Shown here: positions 13,136 to 24,538 of the stretch, one piece after another
Layout of the letters: each line of letters starts with the position of its first letter
Numbering within the stretch: position 1 is the first letter of the stretch
Source: Tamarix chinensis
Lineage: Eukaryota > Streptophyta > Magnoliopsida > Caryophyllales > Tamaricaceae
NCBI GenBank assembly: GCA_030549775.1
Contig: CM060181.1
Location: 32,586,753-32,650,752 of the forward strand
Direction of reading: 5' to 3'
DNA length: 64,000 bases
The notes under the pieces: generated by a model
What the model saw: the letters and a program-made list of their open reading frames with translations, nothing else
The model's database searches: none
Told to the model about the DNA's origin: nothing
Translations under genes and position numbers: made by a program

Positions 13136-14650
13136 ATGGCAATTATAATCTTTATTTCTGTTTTTGATGTTGTTTCTATATATATAGTAATGTGTTTGCA
13201 TACATGTGTCTTGTTTTCTAATTATGTGATATTGTGTTTGTTTGTGTCTAGACAAGAAGTGTTAGATTTGATTTATTCATTCATTAGGTAACCAAAGTAA
13301 TGGGACTAAATCGTTTTATAAAGGTTATTTTTGAATCATAATACTGATTTGATCACCATCTTCCTTATAAACAGAAATTGAGATTGAGATTGTGATAGTG
13401 GTGAAGGAAAGAAAGTTAGAATGGTTAGGAATCAATCCATGCATTAATTATGAATGAGATAAAATGAAATTCAAAATTGGTGGATATAACATTGTGAGCG
13501 CTTGAGCCTAACCTTTGGATACATTGCTTATCCAAAATATATTTTTCTTTTGTGTGTGTTCTCTAATGATATGTGAAACTAGAATTTGCCATTAGTTCTC
13601 TTCAAGACTGCATAGAACTTTAGGATATTTGAAAATGATAAAGGCACTCTTCTTTCTTTGTTAGCTACATGACCAAATAGCTCACCTGGACAATTGTTAT
13701 CCATTGCATAAACCCTTTGAGCCTAAAGCCTTATACTATTGATCTAACCTTTATTAACAACTAATCTCCATATGTATTTTCTTTCCTTACTCTATAACTA
13801 GTGGAGCAAAAATATTTTTAAGGAGAACTTTTGTTTTGTTAATAAGGTGAAATCTAAGTATGGGGGTGTGGATATCATAAAAAAAAATGGAGGAAGTGGC
13901 TAAGCATTTTTCTTCTTAAAAAAAATGAAAAAAAAAAAGAAGAAGAAGAAGAAGAAGAGAATAAAATTTCATGTCTTTTGATGTTATTTGGTCGAATGGA
14001 AGGGTGTTAAGATAAAAAAAAAGTTAAATAAAAAGGGGGGAGGTGAATTAAAGGAAAAGAGGAGGAATTGTTATTTAATTGAAATAAAGAAATTGCTTCT
14101 CTAGTTGGTAGAGTCTAGCTACAATCCCAAAATTCCTTCCCACCTTAGAACCCTAGCCCCATGACAACCAAATTTGAAGACCTTTTGATTCTTATATACT
14201 TTAGTTCTTTTTAGCAGTGGCGAATTGAGAATTATGGCAAACATATGGGCGATCATTATCATTTGGAGAAGATTTGAGAGTAAACACATCATACCCTATA
14301 CATATAAGAGTGAGTGTTTTCACATACCAAAAGTAAGAATCTACCAATTTAAATTTCATTAATCTTAATCTAAATTTGCATGGTGAGATACTAACTATAT
14401 TAACTCTCATTCCCTAACCACTTAAGCATTTGATAAGACTGTTTATAAGGTGTGTTAGATGTGTGATCCAAAATATTTTCAACATTGTGATTTTATGATT
14501 CATAAGTGTTTTAAGTCCCAATGCATTGTTAAACTCTATGAATGAATAAATCCAATCTAATATTTCTTATAGTTTAGAACTTATCTCATTTGTAATCCTT
14601 GATGTTTCTTTTGTGCATGACATGATGTTGCTTGAGGACAAGCAACGATT

Positions 14651-14666
14651 TAAGCATGGGGGTATT
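14651..14666 (+). other. Polypurine tract of the young element
   Basis: TAAGCATGGGGGTATT directly precedes the 3' LTR and is preceded by TTGAGGACAAGCAACG, a common arrangement in Athila/Tat-type elements. It would prime plus-strand DNA. Confidence 0.85.
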
Positions 14667-16220
14667 TGATAGATGAGATTTATATGTTATTTTGCTAAGT
14701 AAAAATGTCATTTATTCCTCATTACTTTTATAACATGTAATCTTTTCTCGAGTTTTTCTCTTTTGGATAGATTTTGCAGGAAAAGATAAAAATGAAGAAA
14801 TTCAAAGGAGAAATCGATGGAAAGAGAAAAGGCAACAAAGAACACATCAATAGATATGGAATCAATGGAAGAAAAGACTGGAAATGAAGAATATATATCA
14901 AAGGGAAGATTGTGTTGAAATTTCATGAAGAAATAATGAAGGAACAAGAAACACGGCCCCCCCGTGTTTCCTAAACACGGCCCGTGTTTTTCTATCAGCA
15001 CACAAATTTCAGCACTTAAAATTCAGCATTTGGCCGAGAGTTCAAGGAAAAACACGGGGGTCCCGTGTTTCCTAAACACGGACCGTGTTTTTCTCAAATT
15101 CTGTAACCGTTCGCGCAACGTTTCCCCGATATATTTCTAAAGTTTGAACATTCGAAAGGTGGTTCGGGGGAGTTCGAGAATGGGATTTTCTCTTTCTCTC
15201 TATACTCTCTAGATACCACATGTAATTTGTAATTCCAATTCTTTTTCTCTCCATTGTATTCAATTGAACAATCAACAATCTGCAATTCAATTAGATAAGT
15301 TCTTCTCCATTCCTCTTTTAATTGCAAGTTTTGATTTTTGATTGAATGCAATTCAATTCTCTTTGCTGCATTATTATTTTTCTTGTGTTTAGTGTTTCAT
15401 TGTTAATTTATTTATAAGCATTGATGTTAATTATAGATTATTGCATTTAATTGTGTGTTACTACAATTATGTAGATAATATAAGGTAGGAGGATTTGATG
15501 ATGGAATTAGGGTTTTGGATTTTGAATTCATGATTCTAGATGGAATTTAATTGAATTGATGGACGGAATTGAATGATCTCGCATCATAGATTAAGAATTT
15601 AAACTAATTAGACTGATCACCTATCTAGTTGAGATCTTAATCTATGCTAGGATAACGGAATTAACACGTAATTGTTAATTAATGTTTCTAGAGTAGCAAA
15701 AGATTAATTATTAATCTTGTCCATTAATTCGTTCGATTGCATGATCCGAGCTTGTGTGATTATGGTCGTAGTTGACTGCTTTCCATTCGTAATGCTGCCA
15801 TTAATTGAATCTAGTGTTCTTAACCTAGGTTATTAATTGGTTAGGTGATAAATTGAGAGCTTATTCAATTTATTAAAATTGAGAGAAAGCAAAGAGATGA
15901 ATTATTATGAGTTTCTACAAGTCAACGTTAAATCATTTAGAATCTTTCGTTTCTCCATGATTATTTGATATCCTAATTCCATAATCAATGCCTTCCTGTC
16001 CTTATTAGTTAATTAGTGAGTACAATGTTTTATTATTTATCCATAGTTTAGATATTGATGATAGAATTATATGTTATTGCATAACCGGGGTTTTAACATC
16101 GATTACAGAATTATTGATTATATTCCATTCCTTGTGGGTTCGACTCCTTCTTGCCATATACTACGTATTTGAAAATTAGGATTTATTTATTAAATTTGTT
16201 GTGCATACGACAGTGCATCA
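14667..16220 (+). repeat. 3' LTR of the young element
   Basis: 1554 bp, essentially identical to 11558-13112. It ends GTGCATCA at 16220 and is followed by the target duplicate ATTAT, then LTR A sequence resumes. Confidence 0.97.
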
Positions 16221-16689
16221 ATTATGGCCTACTATTAAGGCTAATAATGATAATAGTAGTTTTATAATTAAAAGTAGGGTTATTACTCTCAAAATAATTA
16301 ATCATTCCACTACTAACCAAAATAAGTTTTAATGATATTCATAGTATTAAAAGTGATAGTTTCAATATTACTAATAATAATTTTATTGTTAGTTTCTGTA
16401 ATAATACTAATATCGACCCCAAATTCTACTACTAATAATAATAGTGATGTAAATAATATAAAAGTAATGACCATAATGATACTTATATTAATAATGCTAG
16501 TAGTAGTCGTAATAATAATAATAATAATGATACTACTACTACTACTACTACTAATAATAGTAATAGTGATAATAGTTTTAATCTTGAGAATAATGCTAAT
16601 AAGGTTCTAGAAATTATAATAGTGGTAGCCTTGGTGATAATATGGTCAAGTGTAATAGCATAATAATAATAGTAACAATAATGCTAGAA

Positions 16690-16716
16690 ATGATAATAAT
16701 AATAATAGTGGTAATG

Positions 16717-16758
<42 letters not shown>

Positions 16759-16973
16759 GTAATAATAATGTTAAGAATATTAAGGATAATAATTAAAAAG
16801 GGTAATAGTACTATAATGGCCAAAGTTAGTATTAGTAACAAAATAATGATAATAGTTAGTAGTATTAGTAACACTAATAATAAGGATAATAATAATAATA
16901 ATAATACTAAAGTTGTAGCCTTTTAAATAATAATACCATTAGTTAGAAATATTTCTAAAATAAGAGTTATAAC

Positions 16974-17009
<36 letters not shown>

Positions 17010-17012
17010 GTT
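16690..17012. repeat. AAT/TAA microsatellite tracts, LTR A
   Basis: Perfect (TAA)n runs near 16717-16758 and 16976-17010 lie in a longer zone of degenerate TAA, TAG and TGA trinucleotides (16230-17010). The zone has the same relative place in LTRs B and C. On the LTR sense strand it is TTA-rich and would be transcribed. Confidence 0.9.
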
Positions 17013-17653
17013 AATAATAATACTATCAATATTAAAAATCATTAACACTTATATATAAAAAAAGGTTTAAGGGTTAAGAAAATTAGAATACCACCTAGGC
17101 TTGGTGGTGGAGTCGGCGGCGGCACGGCGGTGGAGAGATGGGGATATAGGCTAGAGGAGAGGGAATGAGGGGGTGTTTAAGGTGGTGGAAGGTGTCTCGT
17201 GTGGATTGGGGTGGAATGGAGGTGGTGGTGCATCCGGAAGTGGCGGCCGAGGTGGTGGCCGAAGGTGGTGGAAGGTGGAGGAGGGAGAAGGAGAGGGAGG
17301 CAGGGAAAGATGGAGGTATGGGGAGGTAGAGTAAGGTACCCTGGTTGTTTTGAGGGGTAGAGGTGGTGTTATTAGCGGCAGAACCGGTGGCAGACAGTGG
17401 CATGAGGGGCAGCGAAGGGTCGAAGTGGGTTGTTCGGGAAGGGGACTTTGCATGGCTGGGGTGGCTCGTGCAGGGCAAGGTAAGGAATGAGGGTGGCTCA
17501 GTTGTGTAGAGGGCGGTACAAGGAAGGTTTTGGTGGCCAATGTGGGTGGTGGTGATGGCCGAAGGTAGAGAAACGACGGTCTGATTGGGCAGTGGCGCGT
17601 GGTTGGGTTTTCTGGTCTACAAAATTGAAACCCGATTATGGTTGCCTTCGAGG

Positions 17654-17663
17654 GTATATATAA
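17654..17663 (-). promoter_or_regulatory. TATA box of LTR A
   Basis: Minus-strand TTATATATA about 0.84 kb from the LTR start, ahead of the C-rich leader. Equivalent TATA boxes sit at the same place in LTRs B, C and E, which supports a Pol II start for this LTR family. Confidence 0.7.
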
Positions 17664-18499
17664 GTCGATTGGAAGGGAAAATGACAGAGGGGAATGGGAA
17701 AATAGGGGTCAAGGGGAATGGGTGCACCGGTCGGTGAGGGTAGACCGACGCAGGTCTACCTTCATAGGCCATTTTCGACGGGGAAGAGGGGATGACACAC
17801 GTAGGATAGGAAATGGCTGGCTAGGTTGAAATGATAGGGAAGATGGTGGGGAAGAGAGGGGAAGAAAGGTGGGTCAACCGGCGTGATCGACGGCTGAAAT
17901 TTCGGCGTCGATCGGGGGAGTTGCAGGCGGTGCGAGGAAGAAGAAGAAGGGGGTTGGACCAGCGGTCTAGGAGAAAAGAAGAAAGAAGGGAAAATAAAAA
18001 AAGCTAGATCGGCCGGGAAAAAAGAAGGGTGACGAGGGCTTGGGCCGCATAGGAGGAAGGGGAAAAACTAGGCCAAAGGCGGGCCGACCCAGGTCGGGGG
18101 AAAGAAGAAAACGAAGGAAGAAGGAAGAGAAGAAAAATGAAAGAAAAGGAAGAAGAGGGGGAAAAAAGAAAAAATAAAAAAGGAAAAAGAAAGGAAAAAG
18201 GTGGGTTGGGCTTAATTAACATATTTTGGGTATTTTGGGATATTAAAAAAAATATTAATGTTAAAATAATAATTAAATTCTCTTTTTAGGTTAATTTAGG
18301 GTTTTTGAAAGATTTTTCCAAAATTCCATTTTAATTAGCAAAATACTCAAATTTTTCCTAATTAAATCATTTATTAATTTCTCCTAGATTTACCTTAATT
18401 GATTCCCTCTTATTTTAATAAAAATAATTTATTTAATTAATTTCCTAAATAAATCCTTATTTTGCCATAATTTCCTAAATTAGGGTTTCGGGGTATTCA

Positions 18500-18905
18500 A
18501 GAATAGTGGCCTGGGAGCATTTTACCCTGAGATGACATTTTTAATCTCTATTCCACCGGAAAAAATAGTGGCTCGGGTGTATTTTCCCCGAGAGTTTCAG
18601 ACCGTTCCACTAGTTTAAGAATAGTGGGGTCCCTACTCATCGTGAAATGAAAAAGTATCATTATAACCTATGGAAAAGATACTAATGATTTACAATGGAA
18701 GAATATATGAGTCAGGACCAAGGTGATCTATTTTTCTATATGCATATGTATTTTTGTTCAACCGAGTAGAATAGCAGCTCGGGAGCACTTTGCTCCGAGA
18801 ATATATTTTAATCTCTGTTCCACTGAAAAGAATAGTGCTTGGATGTGTTGTCCTAGAGAGTTTCAGACCGTTCCACCGGTTTAAGAATAGTGGGGGGTCA
18901 CTCAA
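18500..18905 (+). repeat. CCACTATTATAG-type repeat cluster, LTR D (diverged)
   Basis: Complement-orientation units such as TTCCACCGG..AAGAATAGTGG recur at about 18550, 18605, 18755, 18820 and 18870, alternating with GGGAGCA(C/T)TTT. The first part of the cluster lies before the nested LTR A (up to 9689). A copy of GGTGATCTATTTTTCTATAT occurs at both about 9636 and 18721, showing the two-group layout. Confidence 0.8.
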
Positions 18906-19062
18906 TGTATATAAAATAATGAAAATGAATTATACTTAATAAAGGGAACTAGATCATAATATCCCTTATGAGATGTTTCATTTGCTTGGTTATTTCCCTT
19001 ATTATCTAATGTGAAAGCATGTACTATTTGTATCCCTATTTCGATAGTATTGTTCCCTTACT

Positions 19063-19097
19063 CAGTACATAGTGTACTGACCACCCATTTAATGGTG
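19063..19097 (+). promoter_or_regulatory. Paired hairpin module, LTR D
   Basis: CAGTACATAGTGTACTG (19063-19079) is a perfect 7-bp stem with a 3-nt loop. CACCCATTTAATGGTG (19082-19097) is a second, bulged stem. A CTCAT branch-like motif (A at 19104) and TTTGTAG acceptor (intron end 19136) follow. Confidence 0.7.
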
Positions 19098-19492
19098 CTG
19101 CTCATTCCCACAATTAGACTTTCCTTGTGTTTGTAGGTGATTGATCATTATTAACTTGATGTGCTTGCCTTGGGTGAGTGCTAAACAAATTGGTAAAGGG
19201 TATGGTTATCCGGATATCTCTATCTCTCTCTTTGAACTCCTAGTCCTCTATTTTCACTTTCTATTCCCTTCTCTCTTCTTCGTATCATGTATCTTAGTGG
19301 AATCAAGTGCTTCCCACACCTAATTCCTAGGTATGAGATTACTTTTGCCTTGCACCTGACATGGACTGGGCATAGGGAGTGCCTCTTCTATGTTTGATGC
19401 GGCGTGACATCCCTAGTTTTGTGTTTTGGCTTTCACTATTAACTTTTAAAACGAAAATTTTAAGTTCCAAAATTTGGGGGTGTTACATGACA

Positions 19493-21190
19493 TCACAAAA
19501 ATACTCAAATTTTCATCACTACTAGGTTAAGTGTTTTGCATGCAAAATCCCCCTACCCCTATTAGAAATGACAAATGTTATCGCTAATAGTCATATTAAA
19601 TCGTATGTTCCCCATCATTTCTCTTAGTCATCTCTTTCTCTTCTCTTATTGTTAATTTCAATCTAAATGTAAAAATTGTGTTTAATATTTATTTTATGTT
19701 AATTTATTATTTTTACATCATGTATTATTGTTATTCCTTGATTTTGGTTTTTTGTTCACAGTTTTTCTTCCATAAGCACCACATATCTCATCTTCCACCA
19801 CCACCTCTACCACCATGCATTGCCACCTTATCCATACCTTTGTTTAGTGTTTGATTTTTAATCCGTGTTATAGTTTATTTTCTTTTAGTTTTAGTTTATT
19901 AATGTAATAATACACTTAGCTTAACTTTTTGTAATTTTTTAGTGTATTGTTGCCGATGGAGCATTGATTTCGTAACCCCCTACTGCATCTATCGACACTT
20001 GTCTATGTGTTGATGTATGTGTTGTCAATAAATGTATATAAGATAATAATTGTGTGTGTATGTTAGTAATTTTGATTTAATATATGTATTGTAATTAAAT
20101 AATTTATTATTAAAATTTTCTAATAAGTGTTGTTGTAATTGTACATATATATTGGTAATTGTTATTAAATGTATGCTTTGTGGTTAAATAATAATTATTA
20201 AAAAAGTATAACAATTAGAATATAAAATTATTAGATAATAAAATATTATTAACAAATATGTAGAATAATAACTTAACGATACTTTTAGCAAATAAATTAT
20301 TTTTAACCTTATATAAATAATTATTATTTAATTGGAATAATTATAGAATAAAATTATAAAATCATAAAATATTATTGGTCTTAAATAATATGTTATGAAA
20401 TAAGTGAAATACTTATTAAACCTACCTATAACCATACTAATATGGCAATCCATTACTATATATAGTACAAAAGTGTTTAAAAGTAGATAATGTGTGTGTG
20501 TGTGTGTATTATATATATATATATATATATATGAGATTTAACTTATTATTAAATAAGTGGAATAATAAGATAATAATATTTGAAAATAAGATAATATTGT
20601 TATGATTAAATAATTTATTATGAAAAAGATATAACAATCATAATATAAAATTGTTAGATAAGAAATTATTTTTAACCTTAGATAAATTATTATTAGATAA
20701 GTGAAATAATAATATAATAAAAATTCAAAATCATAAAATAATAAGTCTTTAAATAATTTATTATTAAATATGTGGAATATTTCTAAACCCTTACTCTAAG
20801 CATAAGTATTAAACCATAATAAATTACTAAAATGGTAATCAATTAAAAGACTTAGTTGTATTAATAATATAAGTATTTAAAAGTAACTAATTTTCCATTT
20901 CGTAGGGCTAAGATACATCGTTTACTTGATAAGTACCCTCTATACTACTATAGCATGTGTTCAGATGGGGATACGTGAAAATATGTGAGTTTGGTACAAG
21001 ATGTGCCACATCACATGGTGGGGGAGGTTTTTATTTGTGACAATTTAAGTCAAGGTTATATTATATTTTGCTTACCTTGCCACAAATTTAGCCATATCTA
21101 GTGTTCAGAGCTAGATATATAGATTTATTTTTCACTAATGTTCCACATTTTGAGGTTGTTGATGGTGGATGATATATGAGACATTATGAC
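19493..21190 (+). other. Host CACTA segment between LTR D and LTR B, non-coding
   Basis: AT-rich with no recognised coding motif. It is bounded by the target duplicates of D (TGACA) and B (ATGAC), so D and B were inserted into one continuous stretch. It includes a (GT)n(AT)n microsatellite at about 20491-20532. Membership of the CACTA is inferred from the transposase pieces further right. Confidence 0.45.
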
Positions 21191-21654
21191 TGTAACACCC
21201 CCAAATTTACTACTGAAAAATTTCGTTTAATCAAAAAGGTTTAGCGGAAATGAAAAGATAAAACCGTAAACTCGAGGGCATTACCGCCACACTTAGTACC
21301 AGATCGGTTCACTCCTACCGTTCCGGTACTAAGTGCTAAGGCTGAATGAAGTTAACAATAAATACGAATCTTTAATAAAACATAAACCATACAGAAATTA
21401 GAGTGCGATTTAGGATTACAAACTAAAGAGTACGTTTTTCAAAAACATAAAGCATAGCACAAAACACAACTAAAATATGTTAATACAAGGTCAAATAAAG
21501 GAGATAGAGTCCGGCCAAGTTGCTCTCGATCCCCAGGTCAGGTTAGGCTCAACGCTCAGCCCCATCCGATGCCTCGTAAGTGTTGTAGGCATCGAAGACA
21601 TCATCCCCTACCTGCACAAGCTCAAACGGGTCTTCTGCTTGTGGGAATGAGCAG

Positions 21655-21690
21655 CACCCATGAAACGGGTGATCAGTACGCTACGTACTG
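21655..21690 (-). promoter_or_regulatory. Paired hairpin module, LTR B
   Basis: CACCCATGAAACGGGTG (21655-21671, 5-bp stem) and CAGTACGCTACGTACTG (21674-21690, perfect 7-bp stem, 3-nt loop). This is the cleanest copy. Confidence 0.75.
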
Positions 21691-21884
21691 AGTAAGGTAA
21701 CAGACGCACTAAGGCCCACATACACAGAGATACATTACATAACAGACATGGCATAATTACGTAGATAGCATGCAATAACACAAATAAACAATACCGGTTA
21801 TGAACCAGATAACTTTTTCATCAGATCTCTGATAATTATAATCAATTCACATCATAGTCTTTATCAGTCCATGTGAGTGCGGGA

Positions 21885-22175
21885 ACCCCACTATTATAGC
21901 CGGTGGACTGGTCATGAGGGTAACATACCCTGCCACTATTATTTGCCGGTGGACCGGTCTGGCCCCGACTCACAAGGTGTTCCATTGTAAATATTCGTAT
22001 CTTTCCCCTATCTTATCATCATTATGATCAGTTTGTTGAGCACAGAATCCCCCACTATTATAGCCGGTGGAACGGTCACGAGGGCACATGCCCTGCCACT
22101 ATTATAGCCGGTGGACCGGTCACGAGGGTAACATACCCAGCCACTATTATTTGTCGGTGGACCGGTCTGGGTCCG
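21885..22175 (-). repeat. CCACTATTATAG-type repeat cluster, LTR B
   Basis: Five units of CCACTATTAT(A/T)(G/T)(C/T)CGGTGGA(C/A)(C/T)GGTC in two groups (about 21888-21960 and 22050-22165), with CATGCCCTG or ACATACCC(T/A)G linkers. Confidence 0.93.
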
Positions 22176-22749
22176 GCTCAACATCTTTCTGTGTAAGTGA
22201 TTAGTGTCTTAACATATCTTATTCAAAAGATTTTCACCCTAGACATGTACGAATCATTCTCTTTATACTTCACACCTCACAAATAATAAAATTCCACAAT
22301 CATAATTACACTCTAATCAATAAATACACATGATAACAAAAACTCTAAGCAGCCATAACCAACCCTAATTGTCCACACCAAACCGTAGGTAACCACTCCA
22401 AACCCTATTTTACCATAACGACCATAATTAGCCATTCCAAACGTTAATTAACCACAACAAATCACAATTAGCTACTCCAACCCTAATTAATCACAACGAC
22501 CCAGAGTTAATCACTCCAAACCCTAATTCTATCTCCTTCATACCCTTATGACACTCCACGTACTATTTTCCGTCCAAAATAGTTCAAACACCCAAATAGT
22601 ACTTGCATTACCTTTCTTACATCCCAAATCAACCTTTCATACGTAAATTTCGCTCCCATGCAAACTTTACACATCCCATGCAACCTCTCGAACTTTTCAC
22701 ACAAACCCTAAATCCCATACAATCATTCACTCCCATGCAAAACCCTAAC

Positions 22750-23047
22750 TCCACCATGCAAACCCTAATACCACCATACAACCATTAATACCACCATACA
22801 AACCATAATACCACCATGCAAACCCTAATACTACCATACAACCATTAATACCACCATGCGACCATTAATACCACCATGTAAACCCTAATACCACCATACA
22901 GCCATTAACACCACCATGCAACCATTAATACCACCATACAAACCCTAATACCACCATGCAAACCCTAATACCACCATATAGCCATTAATACCACCATGCA
23001 GCCATTAATACCACCATACAAACCCTATACCACCATGCAAACCCTAG
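22750..23047. repeat. 20-bp minisatellite (about 15 units) in LTR B
   Basis: Unit ACCACCAT(A/G)CAAACCCTAAT mixes with a second type ACCACCATACAACCATTAAT. About 15 units are nearly perfectly phased at 20 bp; one is shortened to 19. The AAACCCTA core is the plant telobox sequence. Open frames across it are repeat products. Confidence 0.95.
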
Positions 23048-24484
23048 ATTTCGTCATACAAAACCCTAAATTCAGTCCTCACAAAACCAAAGATCCATCC
23101 ATACCAAACCCTAGATTCAAACCATATAAAACCCAAAGATTTGTCCATATAATACAATTGATTAGATTCCCCCATTCATAACCACAAATTAGATTCTTCC
23201 ATACAAGATCATGAGATAGATTCTTCCACATAAAATCATAAATTAGAATCTCCCATATAAGCCATAAATTAGATTATCCCATGTAACATCGTATATTACA
23301 TTCTCCCATACAAAATCATCCAACCCATAAATTAGATTCCTTCATACAAAACCATAAGTTAAACTCTCCCACACAAAACCATAAAAATTATAAATCAGAT
23401 TCTCCCACACGAACCCTAGAATTCTCCCTTTTATTCTTCCACTTATAAATCATTAAAATAATTAGGTCAACTCACCTCCCTTGGTCAATCTCTTTCCCAT
23501 CCTTCTTTTTAATCATTTCTCCCACACAAAACACATCAAATCCCTCACATGCACGTCTTACAGAATCACGACACATATCATCACATATACATAATACACA
23601 TGCCATGTAAACACACCACATATACTTCAACTACATGTCATGCACACACAACATAATTGATAATGATAAACATAGGGTACGTAGCATGTGAAGCACATAA
23701 TACATATAGACACACAAAAGGCCTCAGTTACGTCCTTACCTAAAGCGACACCAGGCTTGGAGCACGCTCCTACAACTCCTTAGGGTTTTGGTTAGATTCA
23801 CCTATAAAAGATAGTATTACTAAGTATTAGTTTCCCTCAAAAGTACCGTCATCCCTTATTTTAGTCTAAGATTAGGATTATTGTTATTAAATATAGTATT
23901 ATACGCAAACTAGGGTTATTATCTTAAAAATAGTCTACTAAATATTACTAGTCAAAATATTTTTATTCTAATATTTATTGCTACGCTTATATTATTAAAC
24001 CTATTAGTTTTATTCTTCTAATAATAGTATTGATACTGATTATAGCCAAATAGTGATAGTAGTAATACTAATAGAAATGCTAACGCTAATAGTGATAGAA
24101 ACCCTACCGTTTTTAAGGCTAAGTCTAATAATAGGGTTAGGGTTAAAATAATAATATAATAATTACAATACTAACAAAGTACAAGTATTCCTAAAGATAA
24201 TAATGATAAAGGTTGTATTTTCAATAATAATAACATAAGGGTTCAAATGCTTTTGTCATAATAAATAGAAATAAACTAATACTAATACCAATAATAATAA
24301 TAATGATAGTAATAGTATTAGTAGTAACTAATAATGCTAGCGACAAAGGCATTAGGAATGATATTAGTAATTACTTGAATATTACATGGTAAAAACACTA
24401 AGGTTGAGTATTCTTCTTCTTTAAAATGATAATATGTCAACTTGGTTTAAATAACCCTAACAACAATATTAGTAATAGTAATAA

Positions 24485-24495
24485 CAACAATAATG

Positions 24496-24538
<43 letters not shown>

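Larger units (their letters stand above)
13113..14666 (+). other. Non-coding internal region of the young element
   Basis: 1554 bp without a gag, protease, RT or integrase frame. Both strands are rich in stops. It includes a GAA microsatellite (about 13938-13960) and a second purine tract TAAGTATGGGGGTGTGG (about 13856), similar to the real polypurine tract at 14651. Text around 13720-13740 (CCCTTTGAGCCTAAAGCC) resembles the 3' untranslated zone of Athila/Tat elements, suggesting a deletion derivative. Confidence 0.8.
11558..16220 (+). mobile_element. Complete young non-autonomous LTR retrotransposon (Athila/Tat-type signals)
   Basis: Two direct LTRs (11558-13112 and 14667-16220) flank a 1554-bp internal region, and ATTAT is duplicated at 11553-11557 and 16221-16225. 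Both LTRs run TGATAG...GCATCA. The PBS TGGCGCCGTTGCCGGGGA after the 5' LTR fits tRNA-Asp, the primer of the Athila group, and the 3' end GAGGACAAGCAACG...TAAGCATGGGGG resembles those elements. I read the LTRs as differing by three substitutions (11701/14810, 11955/15063, 12523/15631) and one C-run indel, about 0.2%. No gag or pol frame exists, so it must move with enzymes supplied in trans. It is the youngest insertion in the window. Confidence 0.96.
9690..18499 (-). mobile_element. Solo LTR 'A' (minus orientation), nested in LTR D and itself interrupted
   Basis: On the minus strand it starts TGAATACCCCG (18499) and ends TTTTGGGGTATTACA (9690). AGAAT is duplicated at 9685-9689 and 18500-18504. 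Without the inserted 11558-16225 it is about 4.14 kb. In sense order: TATA box (17654-17663), GC-rich leader (17600-17090), TTA-type microsatellites (17012-16690), donor at 11420, CCACTATTATAG repeats (10765-10400), hairpins (10230-10195), acceptor at 10152, 3' end. No PBS or second LTR is present. It landed inside the CCACTATTATAG-type repeat of LTR D, an element of its own family in the opposite orientation. Confidence 0.92.
6774..19487 (+). mobile_element. Solo LTR 'D' (plus orientation), interrupted by solo LTR 'A'
   Basis: It begins TGTAATACCCC and ends GGGGGTGTTACA, with an exact 5-bp target duplication TGACA on both sides (6769-6773 and 19488-19492). Removing the nested insert (9690-18504) leaves about 3.9 kb. 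It has no internal region, primer-binding site or second LTR, so it is a solo LTR left by LTR-LTR recombination. In sense order it holds a pyrimidine-rich first section (7000-8260), a putative splice donor near 8345, tandem repeats (8500-8905), a CCACTATTATAG-type cluster split by the insert, paired hairpins at 19063-19097, a putative acceptor at 19136, and the 3' end. Its terminal sequence matches LTRs A, B, C and E. Ty3/gypsy, perhaps Tekay/Del-like, is inferred from the polypurine end next to LTR C. Confidence 0.9.
21612..23739 (-). other. Putative leader intron of LTR B
   Basis: Minus-strand donor TTTAG|GTAAGG and acceptor CTTGTGCAG|GTAGG, 2128 nt apart. A CTCAT motif has its A at 21648, 36 nt before the intron end, the same spacing as in A and E. 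It contains the minisatellite, the repeat cluster and both hairpins. Confidence 0.5.

Noticed and set aside
22750..23047. CRISPR-like regular repeat
   Set aside because: Units are contiguous 20-mers without unique spacers in a plant LTR; it is a minisatellite.
22750..23047. Interstitial telomere
   Set aside because: AAACCCTA occurs once per 20-bp unit and is not in the 7-bp tandem telomere array.
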